DNA from: an uncultured delta proteobacterium
Lineage (GTDB): Bacteria > Myxococcota_A > Polyangia > Polyangiales > JADJMO01
DNA: 35,970 nucleotides
Direction of reading: 5' to 3'
NCBI GenBank assembly: GCA_903923175.1
Contig: CAIXWQ010000084.1
Location: forward strand, 1-35,970
Shown here: positions 1 to 8,492 of the stretch, piece by piece
Layout: each line of letters begins with the position of its first letter
Numbering within the stretch: the first letter of the stretch is position 1
Position numbers and translations under genes: made by a program
The notes under the pieces: model-generated
What the model was told of the DNA's origin: nothing
What the model saw: only the letters and a program-made list of their open reading frames with translations
Database searches by the model: none

Positions 1-45
1 CCGTCGAGATTGTCGCAGCGCGTCGTGAATCCGCCTGCCAGGCGG

Positions 46-127
46 GGTGATCACGATGCGCCGAAACAGGTGATCACGATGGCGCGTTTTTGGTGATCAC
101 GATGCGGCGGTTTTGGTGATCACGATG
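46..127. repeat. Four tandem 23-bp repeats with a GTGATCAC palindrome
   Basis: The 13-mer GGTGATCACGATG occurs at 46, 69, 92 and 115, exactly 23 bp apart. The remaining ten bases vary around GCGCCG plus an A- or T-rich end. GTGATCAC is self-complementary, so each unit could bind a dimeric regulator on the same DNA face roughly every two helical turns. A 6-bp hairpin (CCGCCT/AGGCGG, 31-45) lies just upstream. Two readings fit: an operator array for the WYL regulator that follows, or the multiple terminal repeats typical of one end of an IS21-family element. The second would explain the missing start of the regulator. No transposase is visible. Confidence 0.75.
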
Positions 128-141
128 CGCCGGCGCGCGCA

Positions 142-1035
142 CTGCGGCGTCGGCGCTGGTCGCAGGCCGACCTCGCGAGGGAGCTCGGCATCTCCCCCGC
201 GGCGCTCCGAAAGCGCCTCATCGAGCTTCAGACGAGCGGGCTGCCGCTGGACGCCTCGGTCGAACACCCGCACGTGATTTGGCGGATCGACGCGAGCTGG
301 TACCCCGGCGCGCTCGTCATCGAGCAGCGTGAGGTCGCCGACTTGCTGCGCATCCTCCTCGAGGCGCCGCGCGGTCGCGGGCGCGAGCGCTTGCTCGCCA
401 AGCTGCGCGCGACGCACCCGAGCTCGGTGCCGCACGGCGCCGACGACGCGATGGTGCCCGCGGGGTTCAGCGAGCAGGAGCAGGCGCATCGCGCGCTGAT
501 CGAGGACGCGGCGCTGCAGCGCGTGCCGCTGCACTTCAGCTACGAGTCGCCGACGTCGAGCCCGTCGTTGTGGCGGCACGCCTCGGTGCAGCGGGTCTTC
601 GTCGGGCCGCAGCTCCGGTTCGTGGCCGTGTGCCATCGAAGCGGCGAGGCGCGCGTCTTTCGAGCGAGTCGGGTGCTTGCCGGGCGACTCGATCCGTCGA
701 CCGCATATCGCAGCTTGTCACGCGAGGCGGTCGACGCGATCGCCGCGCGCATGGTCGACGGGTTCGACGGCCCGGGCGCGGTCGTGCGCTGCGAGCTCGT
801 GCTGCTCGCCCCCGAGGCGCGCTGGACCGTGCAGCAGATCCCCGCCGCGCAGCCGCGGTTGGAGCCGGTCGCCGACGGCGTGCGCGTCGTGGTCGACACG
901 GCCGCCGTCGTCCCGCTCGCGCGGTGGGTCGTCGGGCTCGGACGCCTCGCGCGTTGCGAGAGCTCGGAGCTGCGCGAGGCCGTTCGAGCGCTGGCCGCGG
1001 AGGCACTGAAGGCCCCGCCGCGCGCGGGGGACTGA
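142..1035 (+). CDS. WYL-domain transcriptional regulator, 5' end apparently truncated
   Basis: The frame is open from 97 to the TGA at 1033-1035. It encodes an N-terminal helix-turn-helix (QADLARELGISPAALRKRL, about residues 10-28 counted from the CTG at 142), a linker and a WYL-like domain (about residues 110-190). WYL proteins bind DNA, often sense nucleic-acid ligands, and commonly sit beside CRISPR-Cas and other defence loci. There is no ATG, GTG or TTG in frame between the stop at 94 and the GTG at 274, and that GTG would discard the HTH. Either translation starts at the CTG at 142 or the first few codons were lost when the upstream repeats arrived. It precedes cas3 by 128 bp on the same strand, so control of the cas operon is plausible but inferred. 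Confidence 0.7.
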   Translation: MRRRRWSQADLARELGISPAALRKRLIELQTSGLPLDASVEHPHVIWRIDASWYPGALVIEQREVADLLRILLEAPRGRGRERLLAKLRATHPSSVPHGADDAMVPAGFSEQEQAHRALIEDAALQRVPLHFSYESPTSSPSLWRHASVQRVFVGPQLRFVAVCHRSGEARVFRASRVLAGRLDPSTAYRSLSREAVDAIAARMVDGFDGPGAVVRCELVLLAPEARWTVQQIPAAQPRLEPVADGVRVVVDTAAVVPLARWVVGLGRLARCESSELREAVRALAAEALKAPPRAGD

Positions 1036-1163
1036 ACACGGGCGCAGTCACGTCCAACCGCACGAGGGGTTGGGCCGAGAGGAGGACGCAGAGTGTCGCG
1101 GCTCGTCAGGTTCGATCGTCTCGACTCGTCGCAACGGCTGGGGCCTGCCGGAGGAATCCACGA

Positions 1164-3761
1164 ATGAACGCGTACTCGGACTGGTTCCAGAAGGTCGCCG
1201 GCGCGCCGCCCCACCCGTGGCAGGCGGAGCTCGGCGGCGACGCCACGCTGCGCGATCGCCTGCTCCGCATTCCGACCGGGTTCGGCAAGACGGCCGGCAC
1301 CGTGATTCCGTGGCTGTTCCACCGCGTGGTCCAAGGTGACCGGCGCTGGCCCACGCGCCTCGTCTTCTCGCTGCCGATGCGCGTCTTGGTCGAGCAGACC
1401 GAGCGCGCCGTGCGCGGTTGGACGCAGAGCCTCGCGGCCCCGCCACCGGTGTACGTGCTGCTCGGCGGCCGCGAAGAGGCACGCTGGCTCGATCAGCTCG
1501 ATCGCCCGGCGATCCTGATCGGCACCCAGGACATGCTCCTCTCGCGGGCGCTCAACCGCGGGTACGGCTCTGCGCGCGGCGCCTGGCCCATGGAGATGGG
1601 CCAGTTGCTCCGCGACGCCCTCTGGGTCGTGGATGAAGTGCAGCTCATGGACGTCGGGCTCGCGACGACCGCGCAGCTGCGTGCCTTCCTCGCCCAAGAC
1701 GAAGCGGCGCTCGGGCCCGCGCCGAAGCCCACGGCGATCTGGTGGATGAGCGCGACGCTCCAACCGCGTTGGCTGGAGACCGTCGACTACGCGCGCGTCA
1801 GCGCCGCGGCGCCCGCTTCCCAGACCTCGATCCCGCCCGCCGCGCGGACGGGCGCGCTCTGGGAGATCCCGAAGCTGCTCCGGCTCGAGCCCTCGGTCAG
1901 CGCCCCCGACGAGATCGCCAAGCGCGCCCACGCGCTCCATCAGGCCGGCCAGACCACGCTCGTGGTCCTCAACACCGTGGACCGAGCGAGCAAGACCTTC
2001 CGCGAGCTCCAGAAGCTCGTCGCCAAGCGCGGCGCCGCCGCGCCCGAGCTGCGGCTCGTGCACAGCCGCTTCCGCGGCGCCGAGCGCCGCCGCTGGGACT
2101 TCCTGCAGCGCGGCGCGACGGTCGCGGCCGCGGGGCGGATCATCGTCTCGACGCAGGTCATCGAGGCGGGCGTCGATCTCTCCGCGCAGTGCCTCGTCAC
2201 CGACCTCGCGCCCTGGGCCAGCCTCGTCCAGCGCTTCGGGCGGTGCGCGCGCTACGCCGGCGACACGGGCGTCGTCCACGTCGTGGGGAGCCCTGCCGAA
2301 GGCGCGAAGGCCGCGCCGTACACCGGTGAGGAGCTCGCGGCGGCGGCAGCGGCGCTCACGCAGCTCGGCACGCCGGACGTCGGCCCCCGTACGCTCGAAG
2401 CCGTCGAAGCGCGCTGGGCCGAGCACGAGCCCGAACGGCTCCGGGCCCTCTATCCGTACGCGCCGCTCCACGTCCTGCGGCGGCGCGACTTCGACGATCT
2501 CTTCGACACCACGCCCGATCTCTCGGGCGCCGATCTCGACGTCGGTCGCTACATCCGCACCGGCGAGGAGCGCGACGTCTCCGTCTTCTGGCGACCGATC
2601 GAAGACGACGGCCGCCGCGTGCTCGACGCCGTCGAAGCGCCGACCCGCGACGAGCTCTGCCCGGTCGCCATCGGCGACGTGCGCAAGTGGCTGGAGGGCT
2701 CGCACCGCGCCTGGGCGCGCGACTACGTCGACGGCCACTGGCATCGCGTGGAGCCGCGCCGGGTCTACCCCGGGATGCAGCTGCTGCTCTCCCACCGGGA
2801 GGGGGGCTACGATCCGATCGCCGGCTGGGACCCGAGCGCGAAGCTGCCGGTCTCGGCGCCCGAGTCCGACGCAGCCGACGCGGCGGCCGACACTCGACTG
2901 ATCGACGGGAGCGCCAGCGCCGACGCCGACGCGCTCGCCGTCGCGCAGTGGAAGACAATCGCGACGCACGCACGCGAAGCGGGCGAGGCCGCCGCCGACC
3001 TGGCGCGCGAGCTGGCGCTCCCCGCGGCGCTCGGCGACTGCCTCACCCTCGCGGCGCGCTGGCACGACGTCGGCAAGGGGCATGCGCAGTTCCAGGCGGC
3101 GATCCGCGACGACGCGCGCGCGCGAGCGGGCGGCACCGCCGTGCGCCGCGACCTCGCGAAGGCCCCTCACGACGCCTGGCGCCGGCCCGACCCGTACCCC
3201 GCGCGCCCCGGCTTCCGCCACGAGCTCGCGAGCACGCTCGCCCTTTTCGAGACGCTCCGCGCCGTCGATCCGCAACACCCCGCGCTGCTCGGCGACTGCC
3301 AGGAGCTGCTCGACGCCCTCGGCGTCGCGCCGGCCGAGGCGCCCGCGATCTCCCTGCGCGAGCACCCGCTCGGGCGCGAGCTCGCGGCCCTCGACGCCGA
3401 CGCCTTCGATCTCGTCGCGTACCTGGTCTGCGCGCATCACGGCAAGGTGCGCTGCGCGTGGTCGAGCACGCCACGCGATCAGGAGCGCGATCACGGCGGC
3501 ATCCACGGCGTGGTCGAGGGAGACCAGCTCGCCGCGCTCGAGCTCCCCGACGCCGCCGGCACGCCGGTGACGCTACCCACGCTGACGCTGTCGCTCGACG
3601 CCGCGGCGATGGGGCTCGGCCCGCGCTACGGCCGCTCCTGGAGCGATCGCGTCCAGGGGCTTCTGCGCCGCTGGGGCCCCGCCACGCTCGCCTACCTCGA
3701 AGCCTGCCTCCGCGTCGCCGACTGGCGCGCGTCGGCCCTCACCACGGAGACGCAGTCGTGA
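1164..3761 (+). CDS. cas3: Cas3 helicase-nuclease, type I-G (HD domain C-terminal)
   Basis: This 865-residue protein is recruited by the crRNA-bound Cascade complex to unwind and shred target DNA. The superfamily 2 helicase comes first: Walker A PTGFGKT at residues 37-43, then a DEVQ box (DExx motif II), and motif VI-like QRFGRCAR. The HD nuclease is C-terminal: His634-Asp635 in RWHDVGKGH, a downstream RHE, and AHHGK with His758-His759. Helicase-then-HD order is characteristic of the I-U/I-G form, whereas most Cas3 proteins have HD first. The ATG at 1164 has GGAGG nine bases upstream and the protein starts with a typical MNAYSDWF end. The intergenic gap to the WYL gene holds a small CCAACC/GGTTGG hairpin near 1055. 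The stop overlaps the csx17 start (GTGA), indicating translational coupling. Confidence 0.93.
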   Translation: MNAYSDWFQKVAGAPPHPWQAELGGDATLRDRLLRIPTGFGKTAGTVIPWLFHRVVQGDRRWPTRLVFSLPMRVLVEQTERAVRGWTQSLAAPPPVYVLLGGREEARWLDQLDRPAILIGTQDMLLSRALNRGYGSARGAWPMEMGQLLRDALWVVDEVQLMDVGLATTAQLRAFLAQDEAALGPAPKPTAIWWMSATLQPRWLETVDYARVSAAAPASQTSIPPAARTGALWEIPKLLRLEPSVSAPDEIAKRAHALHQAGQTTLVVLNTVDRASKTFRELQKLVAKRGAAAPELRLVHSRFRGAERRRWDFLQRGATVAAAGRIIVSTQVIEAGVDLSAQCLVTDLAPWASLVQRFGRCARYAGDTGVVHVVGSPAEGAKAAPYTGEELAAAAAALTQLGTPDVGPRTLEAVEARWAEHEPERLRALYPYAPLHVLRRRDFDDLFDTTPDLSGADLDVGRYIRTGEERDVSVFWRPIEDDGRRVLDAVEAPTRDELCPVAIGDVRKWLEGSHRAWARDYVDGHWHRVEPRRVYPGMQLLLSHREGGYDPIAGWDPSAKLPVSAPESDAADAAADTRLIDGSASADADALAVAQWKTIATHAREAGEAAADLARELALPAALGDCLTLAARWHDVGKGHAQFQAAIRDDARARAGGTAVRRDLAKAPHDAWRRPDPYPARPGFRHELASTLALFETLRAVDPQHPALLGDCQELLDALGVAPAEAPAISLREHPLGRELAALDADAFDLVAYLVCAHHGKVRCAWSSTPRDQERDHGGIHGVVEGDQLAALELPDAAGTPVTLPTLTLSLDAAAMGLGPRYGRSWSDRVQGLLRRWGPATLAYLEACLRVADWRASALTTETQS

Positions 3762-5920
3762 GCCTCCACGTGCACGCGCTCAGGGGCTGCGCGCCGACGC
3801 CGCTCGCGCACTACCTCAAGGCCCTGGGTGTCCTGCGCCTGGTCGCCACGCAACGCGACGAAGCGGCGCGGGGCTTCTGGAAGGACGACGTCTTCCACCT
3901 CGCGACCACGCTCGACCGCGACGCGCTGCTGCGGTTCTTCTGCGACGAGTACGCGCCGACGCCGATGCTCTCGCCGTGGAACGGCGGGAGCGGGTTCTAC
4001 CCGAAGGACTCCAAGGAGGGGATCAACGCGATCGCCACCTCGCCGGCCGCGCGCTTCGCGTCGTACCGCTCGGCGATCGAGCGAGCTCGCGCGCAAGTCT
4101 CGTCGCGCACCGAGAGCCCGAAGAAGGAGGCCAAGGACGCGCTGCTGGCCGAGTGCGCGCGCGAGTGGCAGGACGCCGAAGGCGCGTGGCTCGCGGCCGC
4201 CATCTCGCTCGAGCAGGACGGCACGCCGCGCTACCCGGCGCTCCTGGGGACGGGTGGCAACGACGGCCGGCTCGACTTCACCAACAACGCGATGCAGCGC
4301 CTCACCGAGCTGGTCGACGCCGCCACCGGCGAGGCACGACCGCACGCGCGACCGCTGGCGGAGCTCGCGCTCTTCGGTGGGCCCGTCCGGGGCCTCGAGA
4401 GCGGGCGAGCGATCGGGCAGTTCCTCCCGGGCGCGGCCGGCGGCGCGAACGGCACGGCCGGCTTCGACGCCGGGAGCCTCATCAACCCTTGGGACTTCGT
4501 GCTCATGCTCGAAGGCGCGCTCGTCTTCCGCGTCGCGGCGCTTCGTCGACTACAAGGCGCGGATCTCGCGCAGGCGGCAGCGCCCTTCGCGCTCCGCGGC
4601 GTGACCGAGGGCTACGCGAGCGCCTCCGACGCCGACGCCTCCGCGCGCGGCGAGCAATGGGTGCCGCTGTGGGGCCGCCCCGCGACGTTCGCCGAGACGG
4701 CGCGGATGTTCGCCGAGGCTCGGCTCTGCGGAGGTCGCCGCAGCACCCAGAGCGCGCTCGACGCGGCGCGCGCCGTCGCGCGTTTCGGGGTCGAGCGCGG
4801 CGTCACGGGCTTCGCGCGGTTCGCGTTCCTCGAGCGCAACGGGCAGGCCAACCTCGCGGTGCCGCTGGGCACGTTCGCGGTCGAGCACCGCCCCGACGCG
4901 CGGCTGCTCGACGAGCTCGACGGCTGGCTCGATCGCCTGCGCCGGGCCGCGCGGGAGAAGTCACCACCGACCTCGGTGGTGCGCTCGCTCCGGCGGATCG
5001 AGTCGCTCGCGATGGCCGCCTGCGGGCCCAGCGCGTCGCGCGAGACGTGGGCCTCGCTGGTCATCGAGCTCGGCGAGGCGGAGGACGCGTTCGCGCGGCG
5101 CGCGCACGCGACCGCCAAGTCGCACCTGCAGCCACTGCCGCTGCTGTCGGCAGGTTGGCTCGCCGCGCTCGACGACGGCTCCGCGGAGGTCCGCGTCGCG
5201 CTGGCGATCGCCTCGCAGCGTGCGCCCGTGCGGCACGGCGCGGCCGACGCGCTCGGGCCCATCCGCGCGCACTGCCTGCCGCTCGACGACTCGTTCCGAC
5301 GGTTCGCGACCGCCGGCAGCGCCGACCGGCCGCACCTCGTGGGCGATCCACGCGTCCTCTGGCGAGGCCAGGATCTGGCGAGCGATCTCGCCGCGATCGC
5401 GCTGCGGCGGGCCGTCGAGGCGCACGGCGCGGGGCACGAGGCGCTGCCGCTGATCGGGCAAGCCTTCGCCGAGCTCGCCGACGTGCGCGCGTTCGTCGAA
5501 GGGCGCCTCGACGACGCCCGCATCGCGAGCCTGGCGCGCGGGCTGATGGCGCTCGACTTCCGGCGCGAGCTGCGCGCCGGCGACGGCACTCGCGGGCCGC
5601 GCGAGCCCGCCGATCCGCTCCACGCGCTCTTCCGCGTCGCCTACCTGCCAGAGCCGGTCGGCGAGCTGCGGCCGCGCTGCGATCCGACCATCCTGCGCAC
5701 GCTCGTCGCCGGTCGGCTCACCGACGCGGTGCGCCTCGCCACCCGTCGGCTCGTCGCGATGGGAATTCGCCCGAAGCTCCAGCTCGCCGGCGGCGACGCG
5801 CGCCTCGCGCTCCGCCTCGCCGCCACCTGCGCCATCCCGATCGCGCGCGGGAACCTGCGCACGCTCATCGCCGCGATCGGCAAACCGTTCCACGCCGTCT
5901 CGACCCCGGAGGCCTCATGA
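3758..5920 (+). CDS. csx17: Csx17, large subunit (Cas8-like) of the type I-G effector
   Basis: This 720-residue protein opens with the family signature GCAPTPLAHYLKALGVLRLV (residues about 9-28) and contains LLGTGGNDGRLDFTNN, both diagnostic of Csx17 (Dpsyc subtype). In I-G systems Csx17 takes the place of Cas8, the large subunit expected to recognise the PAM and help recruit Cas3. The GTG start at 3758 overlaps the cas3 stop by four bases and is in frame with the signature. An upstream in-frame extension inside cas3 is a shadow and was discarded. The stop overlaps the csb1 ATG in the same way. Length fits the family. No truncation or frameshift is seen. Confidence 0.9.
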   Translation: MSLHVHALRGCAPTPLAHYLKALGVLRLVATQRDEAARGFWKDDVFHLATTLDRDALLRFFCDEYAPTPMLSPWNGGSGFYPKDSKEGINAIATSPAARFASYRSAIERARAQVSSRTESPKKEAKDALLAECAREWQDAEGAWLAAAISLEQDGTPRYPALLGTGGNDGRLDFTNNAMQRLTELVDAATGEARPHARPLAELALFGGPVRGLESGRAIGQFLPGAAGGANGTAGFDAGSLINPWDFVLMLEGALVFRVAALRRLQGADLAQAAAPFALRGVTEGYASASDADASARGEQWVPLWGRPATFAETARMFAEARLCGGRRSTQSALDAARAVARFGVERGVTGFARFAFLERNGQANLAVPLGTFAVEHRPDARLLDELDGWLDRLRRAAREKSPPTSVVRSLRRIESLAMAACGPSASRETWASLVIELGEAEDAFARRAHATAKSHLQPLPLLSAGWLAALDDGSAEVRVALAIASQRAPVRHGAADALGPIRAHCLPLDDSFRRFATAGSADRPHLVGDPRVLWRGQDLASDLAAIALRRAVEAHGAGHEALPLIGQAFAELADVRAFVEGRLDDARIASLARGLMALDFRRELRAGDGTRGPREPADPLHALFRVAYLPEPVGELRPRCDPTILRTLVAGRLTDAVRLATRRLVAMGIRPKLQLAGGDARLALRLAATCAIPIARGNLRTLIAAIGKPFHAVSTPEAS

Positions 5921-6885
5921 CTCTCGATCTGTCCGCGCTTCTCCCCGAAAAGGATCCCCGCCCCGCCCGCCTCCTCGTCGAGGCCGAGCTGCGGCCCGTG
6001 CAGGGCGCGCGCTTCCAGCCCACCGGCTTCCCCGATCTCGGCGCCGCAGTGTTCGATACGCGCGAGGGGCAGCGGCTGCTCGTCGAGAGCGCGCAGAGCA
6101 TGGCGAACCGCCTCGAGGCGGTCTGCTGGGATCGCGCGCGCAACGAGCTCGTACCCGAGCTCGCCGGGCTGTCGTACGTGCGCGTCGAGCGCCCAGACGG
6201 TCAGTTCCTGACCAGCTCCGTCATCGAGGCGCATCGGCTCAACTCGCCGTACATCCTCGAAGGCAAGGACCGCGGGCTGCTCAAGACGCTGGAGGCCGAG
6301 ACCAAGGGCCTCGACGAGGGCGCGCTGGAGCGCAGCAAGCTCGCGGCGATCGTGTTCGGCTACGACGCGAGCGCGCTGATCCACGGGCTGTTCCTCGCCA
6401 AGAAGGAGCTCGTGGGCGGTCGGCTGCGCATCGAGCGGGCGCTGTCGTCGTTCATCGAGGCCGAGGGGGTGCGCGTCGCGGCCTCCGGCGGCGTGAAGAA
6501 CGATCACGTCAACCCCTCGGGCGACACCGAGAAGGGCTTCGGCAACGTGCCCTTCCAGCGGGACGAGTACACCGCCGAGAAGGTCACCGCCTTCTTCTCG
6601 CTCGATCTCGCCGAGATCCGTGGCTTCGGGCTCGGGGCCGCGGGCGAGCGGCTGCTGGTCGCGCTCGCGCTCTTCAAGGTGCTCTCGTTCCTCGACGCGC
6701 CGATGCGCCTGCGCACGGCGTGCGACTTCGAGCTGCGCGGGACGCCGAAGATCGCTCGGCCCGAAGGCTTCCAGCTCCCGTCGCTCACGACCGTCCGCGG
6801 CGCGCTGCCTGCGCTGATCGACGCGTGCGCGAAGAGCTTCCGCGGGAGCAAGGGCGTCACCAAGGTCGCGTACGAGAAGGCCTGA
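5917..6885 (+). CDS. csb1: Csb1, Cas7-type backbone subunit (GSU0053 family)
   Basis: This 322-residue protein is the RAMP-fold Cas7 equivalent that polymerises along the crRNA spacer to form the Cascade backbone. Recognisable family features are the N-terminal PVQGARFQPTGFPDLG segment, the SAQSMANRLE helix, SSVIEAHRLNSPYIL, a glycine-rich stretch and the NDHVNPSG motif in the middle. It begins at an ATG overlapping the csx17 stop (ATGA) and ends four bases before csb2, so expression is coupled to both. Length matches Csb1 relatives of 300-350 residues. Confidence 0.92.
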   Translation: MTLDLSALLPEKDPRPARLLVEAELRPVQGARFQPTGFPDLGAAVFDTREGQRLLVESAQSMANRLEAVCWDRARNELVPELAGLSYVRVERPDGQFLTSSVIEAHRLNSPYILEGKDRGLLKTLEAETKGLDEGALERSKLAAIVFGYDASALIHGLFLAKKELVGGRLRIERALSSFIEAEGVRVAASGGVKNDHVNPSGDTEKGFGNVPFQRDEYTAEKVTAFFSLDLAEIRGFGLGAAGERLLVALALFKVLSFLDAPMRLRTACDFELRGTPKIARPEGFQLPSLTTVRGALPALIDACAKSFRGSKGVTKVAYEKA

Positions 6886-6889
6886 CGCC

Positions 6890-8488
6890 ATGCTCGCCAT
6901 CGCGGCTACGTTTCCGGCGGGGCGCTACCACGCGACGCCGTGGGGGATGCACGTCAACGAGGGGGCGATCGAGTGGCCGCCGAGCCCCTGGCGCTTCCTG
7001 CGCGCGCTGATGGCGACGGGCTTCGGTCGCCTCGGCTGGTCGAGCGTGCCCGCGGAGGCGCGGTCGCTCTTCGAGTCGCTCGCGTCGACGCTGCCGACCT
7101 ATCACTTGCCGGAGGCGCAGGCCGCGCACACGCGCCACTACATGCCGCTGTACGGCGGCAACACGACCGAGGTGATCGACGCCTTCGCCTACGTGGGCGA
7201 CGAGCCGCTGGTCCTGGCCTACGACGTCACGCTCGAAGGGGCCGAGCGCACGATGCTCGACGCGCTGCTCGGCGCCATGCCGTACCTCGGCCGCGCGGAG
7301 TCCTGGGTCGAGGCGCGACGCGTCGACGCGGTGCCCGGCGGGCTGCGCCCGTGCGTGCCTGCCGAGACGATCCCTGGCCCGGGGCTCGAGCGCGTCTCGC
7401 TGCTCGCGCCCGAGACCGCGGGGCGCTACGCGGCCTTCCGCGAGCAGGCCATCGCGCGCGAGCTGGGCGCGGCTAGCGCGGCTAGCGCGGCGAGCGCGGC
7501 GGCGAAGCCCGATGGCAGCAAGCCCCCGAAGAAGGGCGCTGCGCCGGCGCGCGCGAAGCTCGAAGGGCTCTTCCCACGCGACCTGATCGAGGTGCTCCGG
7601 ATCGACACGCCGACGCTCCAGAAGCAGGGATGGAGCGAGCCGCCGGGGACGCGCTGGGTGTCGTACTGGCGCGCGGCGGGGGCGCTCCGGGTCGGTCCGC
7701 GCGCGGCGCCGGCGCGACGGCACGGCGACCACGCCGACACGGCGCTGCTCGCGCTCTCGTCGGACGCCGTGCGCTCGGACGTGCTGCCGCCGATGCGCGA
7801 CGCCGTGCGCCGCCTCGGCGCGCTGCACGACGCGCTGGTGCGCGCCTCGGATCGGGGCGAGGCCGGGCCGGCGATCGTGTTCACCGGGCGCGTCGACGGT
7901 CAGCCGGTGCCGGCGCACGCGCACGCGAGCCTGATCCCGCTCTCGCTCGGCCGGCGGGAGGACCGGATGGACCACGTCCTGATCCACGCGCCGATGGGGC
8001 TCGACGGCGACGCGCGCGACGCGATCGCCCGCGTTCGCAAGACGTGGGCGGCGGGGCTGCCGGACATCTTCGTGTCGCTCGCCGGGGTCGGCCGCAGAGA
8101 GTCGTTCGCGTCGCTGGTGCCCGAGCTGGGTTCGAGCGCGATCTGGCGCTCGGCGACGCCATTCGTGCTGCCGCGTCATCTCAAGGCGAAGGGGAAGGAC
8201 ACGCTGGTCGGGCAGGTGCAGGCGGAGCTCGCGACGCGGGCGCTGCCTCCGGCCAAGCTCGTCGAGGTGAAGCTGGCGGACGGCTCGTACGTCGACGCCG
8301 GCCAGCTCGCGAGCGGGCCGCTGCGGCTCTCGCTCGACTTCCGACACTTCCGCACGGCGCGCGACGGTCGCCCGCCGCCCCAGAGCTCGACGTACGCGCT
8401 GCGCCTGACGTTCGACGCCACGCTGCGCGGCCCGATCGCGCTCGGGTACGCGGCGCACTTCGGGCTGGGCGTGCTGCGGCCGGAGTGA
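6890..8488 (+). CDS. csb2: Csb2, Cas5-Cas6 fusion (GSU0054 family)
   Basis: A 532-residue protein fusing a Cas5-like N-terminal part, which caps the 5' handle of the crRNA, to a Cas6-like C-terminal part, which cuts the repeat beside its hairpin. The N-terminus (FPAGRYHATPW, then EWPPSPWRFLRAL) is typical of the GSU0054 family. A low-complexity Ala/Ser linker of repeated AAS units (about residues 193-205), then a Lys/Pro-rich stretch, separates the two parts. The linker DNA is itself repetitive (7468-7500). The C-terminal part ends in a glycine-rich loop (GYAAHFGLGVL) as in Cas6 folds. I could not assign the catalytic residues by eye. Csb2 replaces a stand-alone cas6 here; none is present elsewhere. 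Confidence 0.9.
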   Translation: MLAIAATFPAGRYHATPWGMHVNEGAIEWPPSPWRFLRALMATGFGRLGWSSVPAEARSLFESLASTLPTYHLPEAQAAHTRHYMPLYGGNTTEVIDAFAYVGDEPLVLAYDVTLEGAERTMLDALLGAMPYLGRAESWVEARRVDAVPGGLRPCVPAETIPGPGLERVSLLAPETAGRYAAFREQAIARELGAASAASAASAAAKPDGSKPPKKGAAPARAKLEGLFPRDLIEVLRIDTPTLQKQGWSEPPGTRWVSYWRAAGALRVGPRAAPARRHGDHADTALLALSSDAVRSDVLPPMRDAVRRLGALHDALVRASDRGEAGPAIVFTGRVDGQPVPAHAHASLIPLSLGRREDRMDHVLIHAPMGLDGDARDAIARVRKTWAAGLPDIFVSLAGVGRRESFASLVPELGSSAIWRSATPFVLPRHLKAKGKDTLVGQVQAELATRALPPAKLVEVKLADGSYVDAGQLASGPLRLSLDFRHFRTARDGRPPPQSSTYALRLTFDATLRGPIALGYAAHFGLGVLRPE

Positions 8489-8492
8489 GCCG

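Noticed and set aside
540-3506. 988-codon minus-strand frame opposite cas3
   Set aside because: Shadow of high-GC coding. It lies antisense to cas3 and the WYL gene and has a low-complexity Arg/Ala composition with no domain.
3976-5916. In-frame extension upstream of csb1 and other long + strand overlaps
   Set aside because: Csx17 in another frame shows strong family motifs; the extension is low-complexity Arg-rich shadow, and csb1 has a clear ATGA start.
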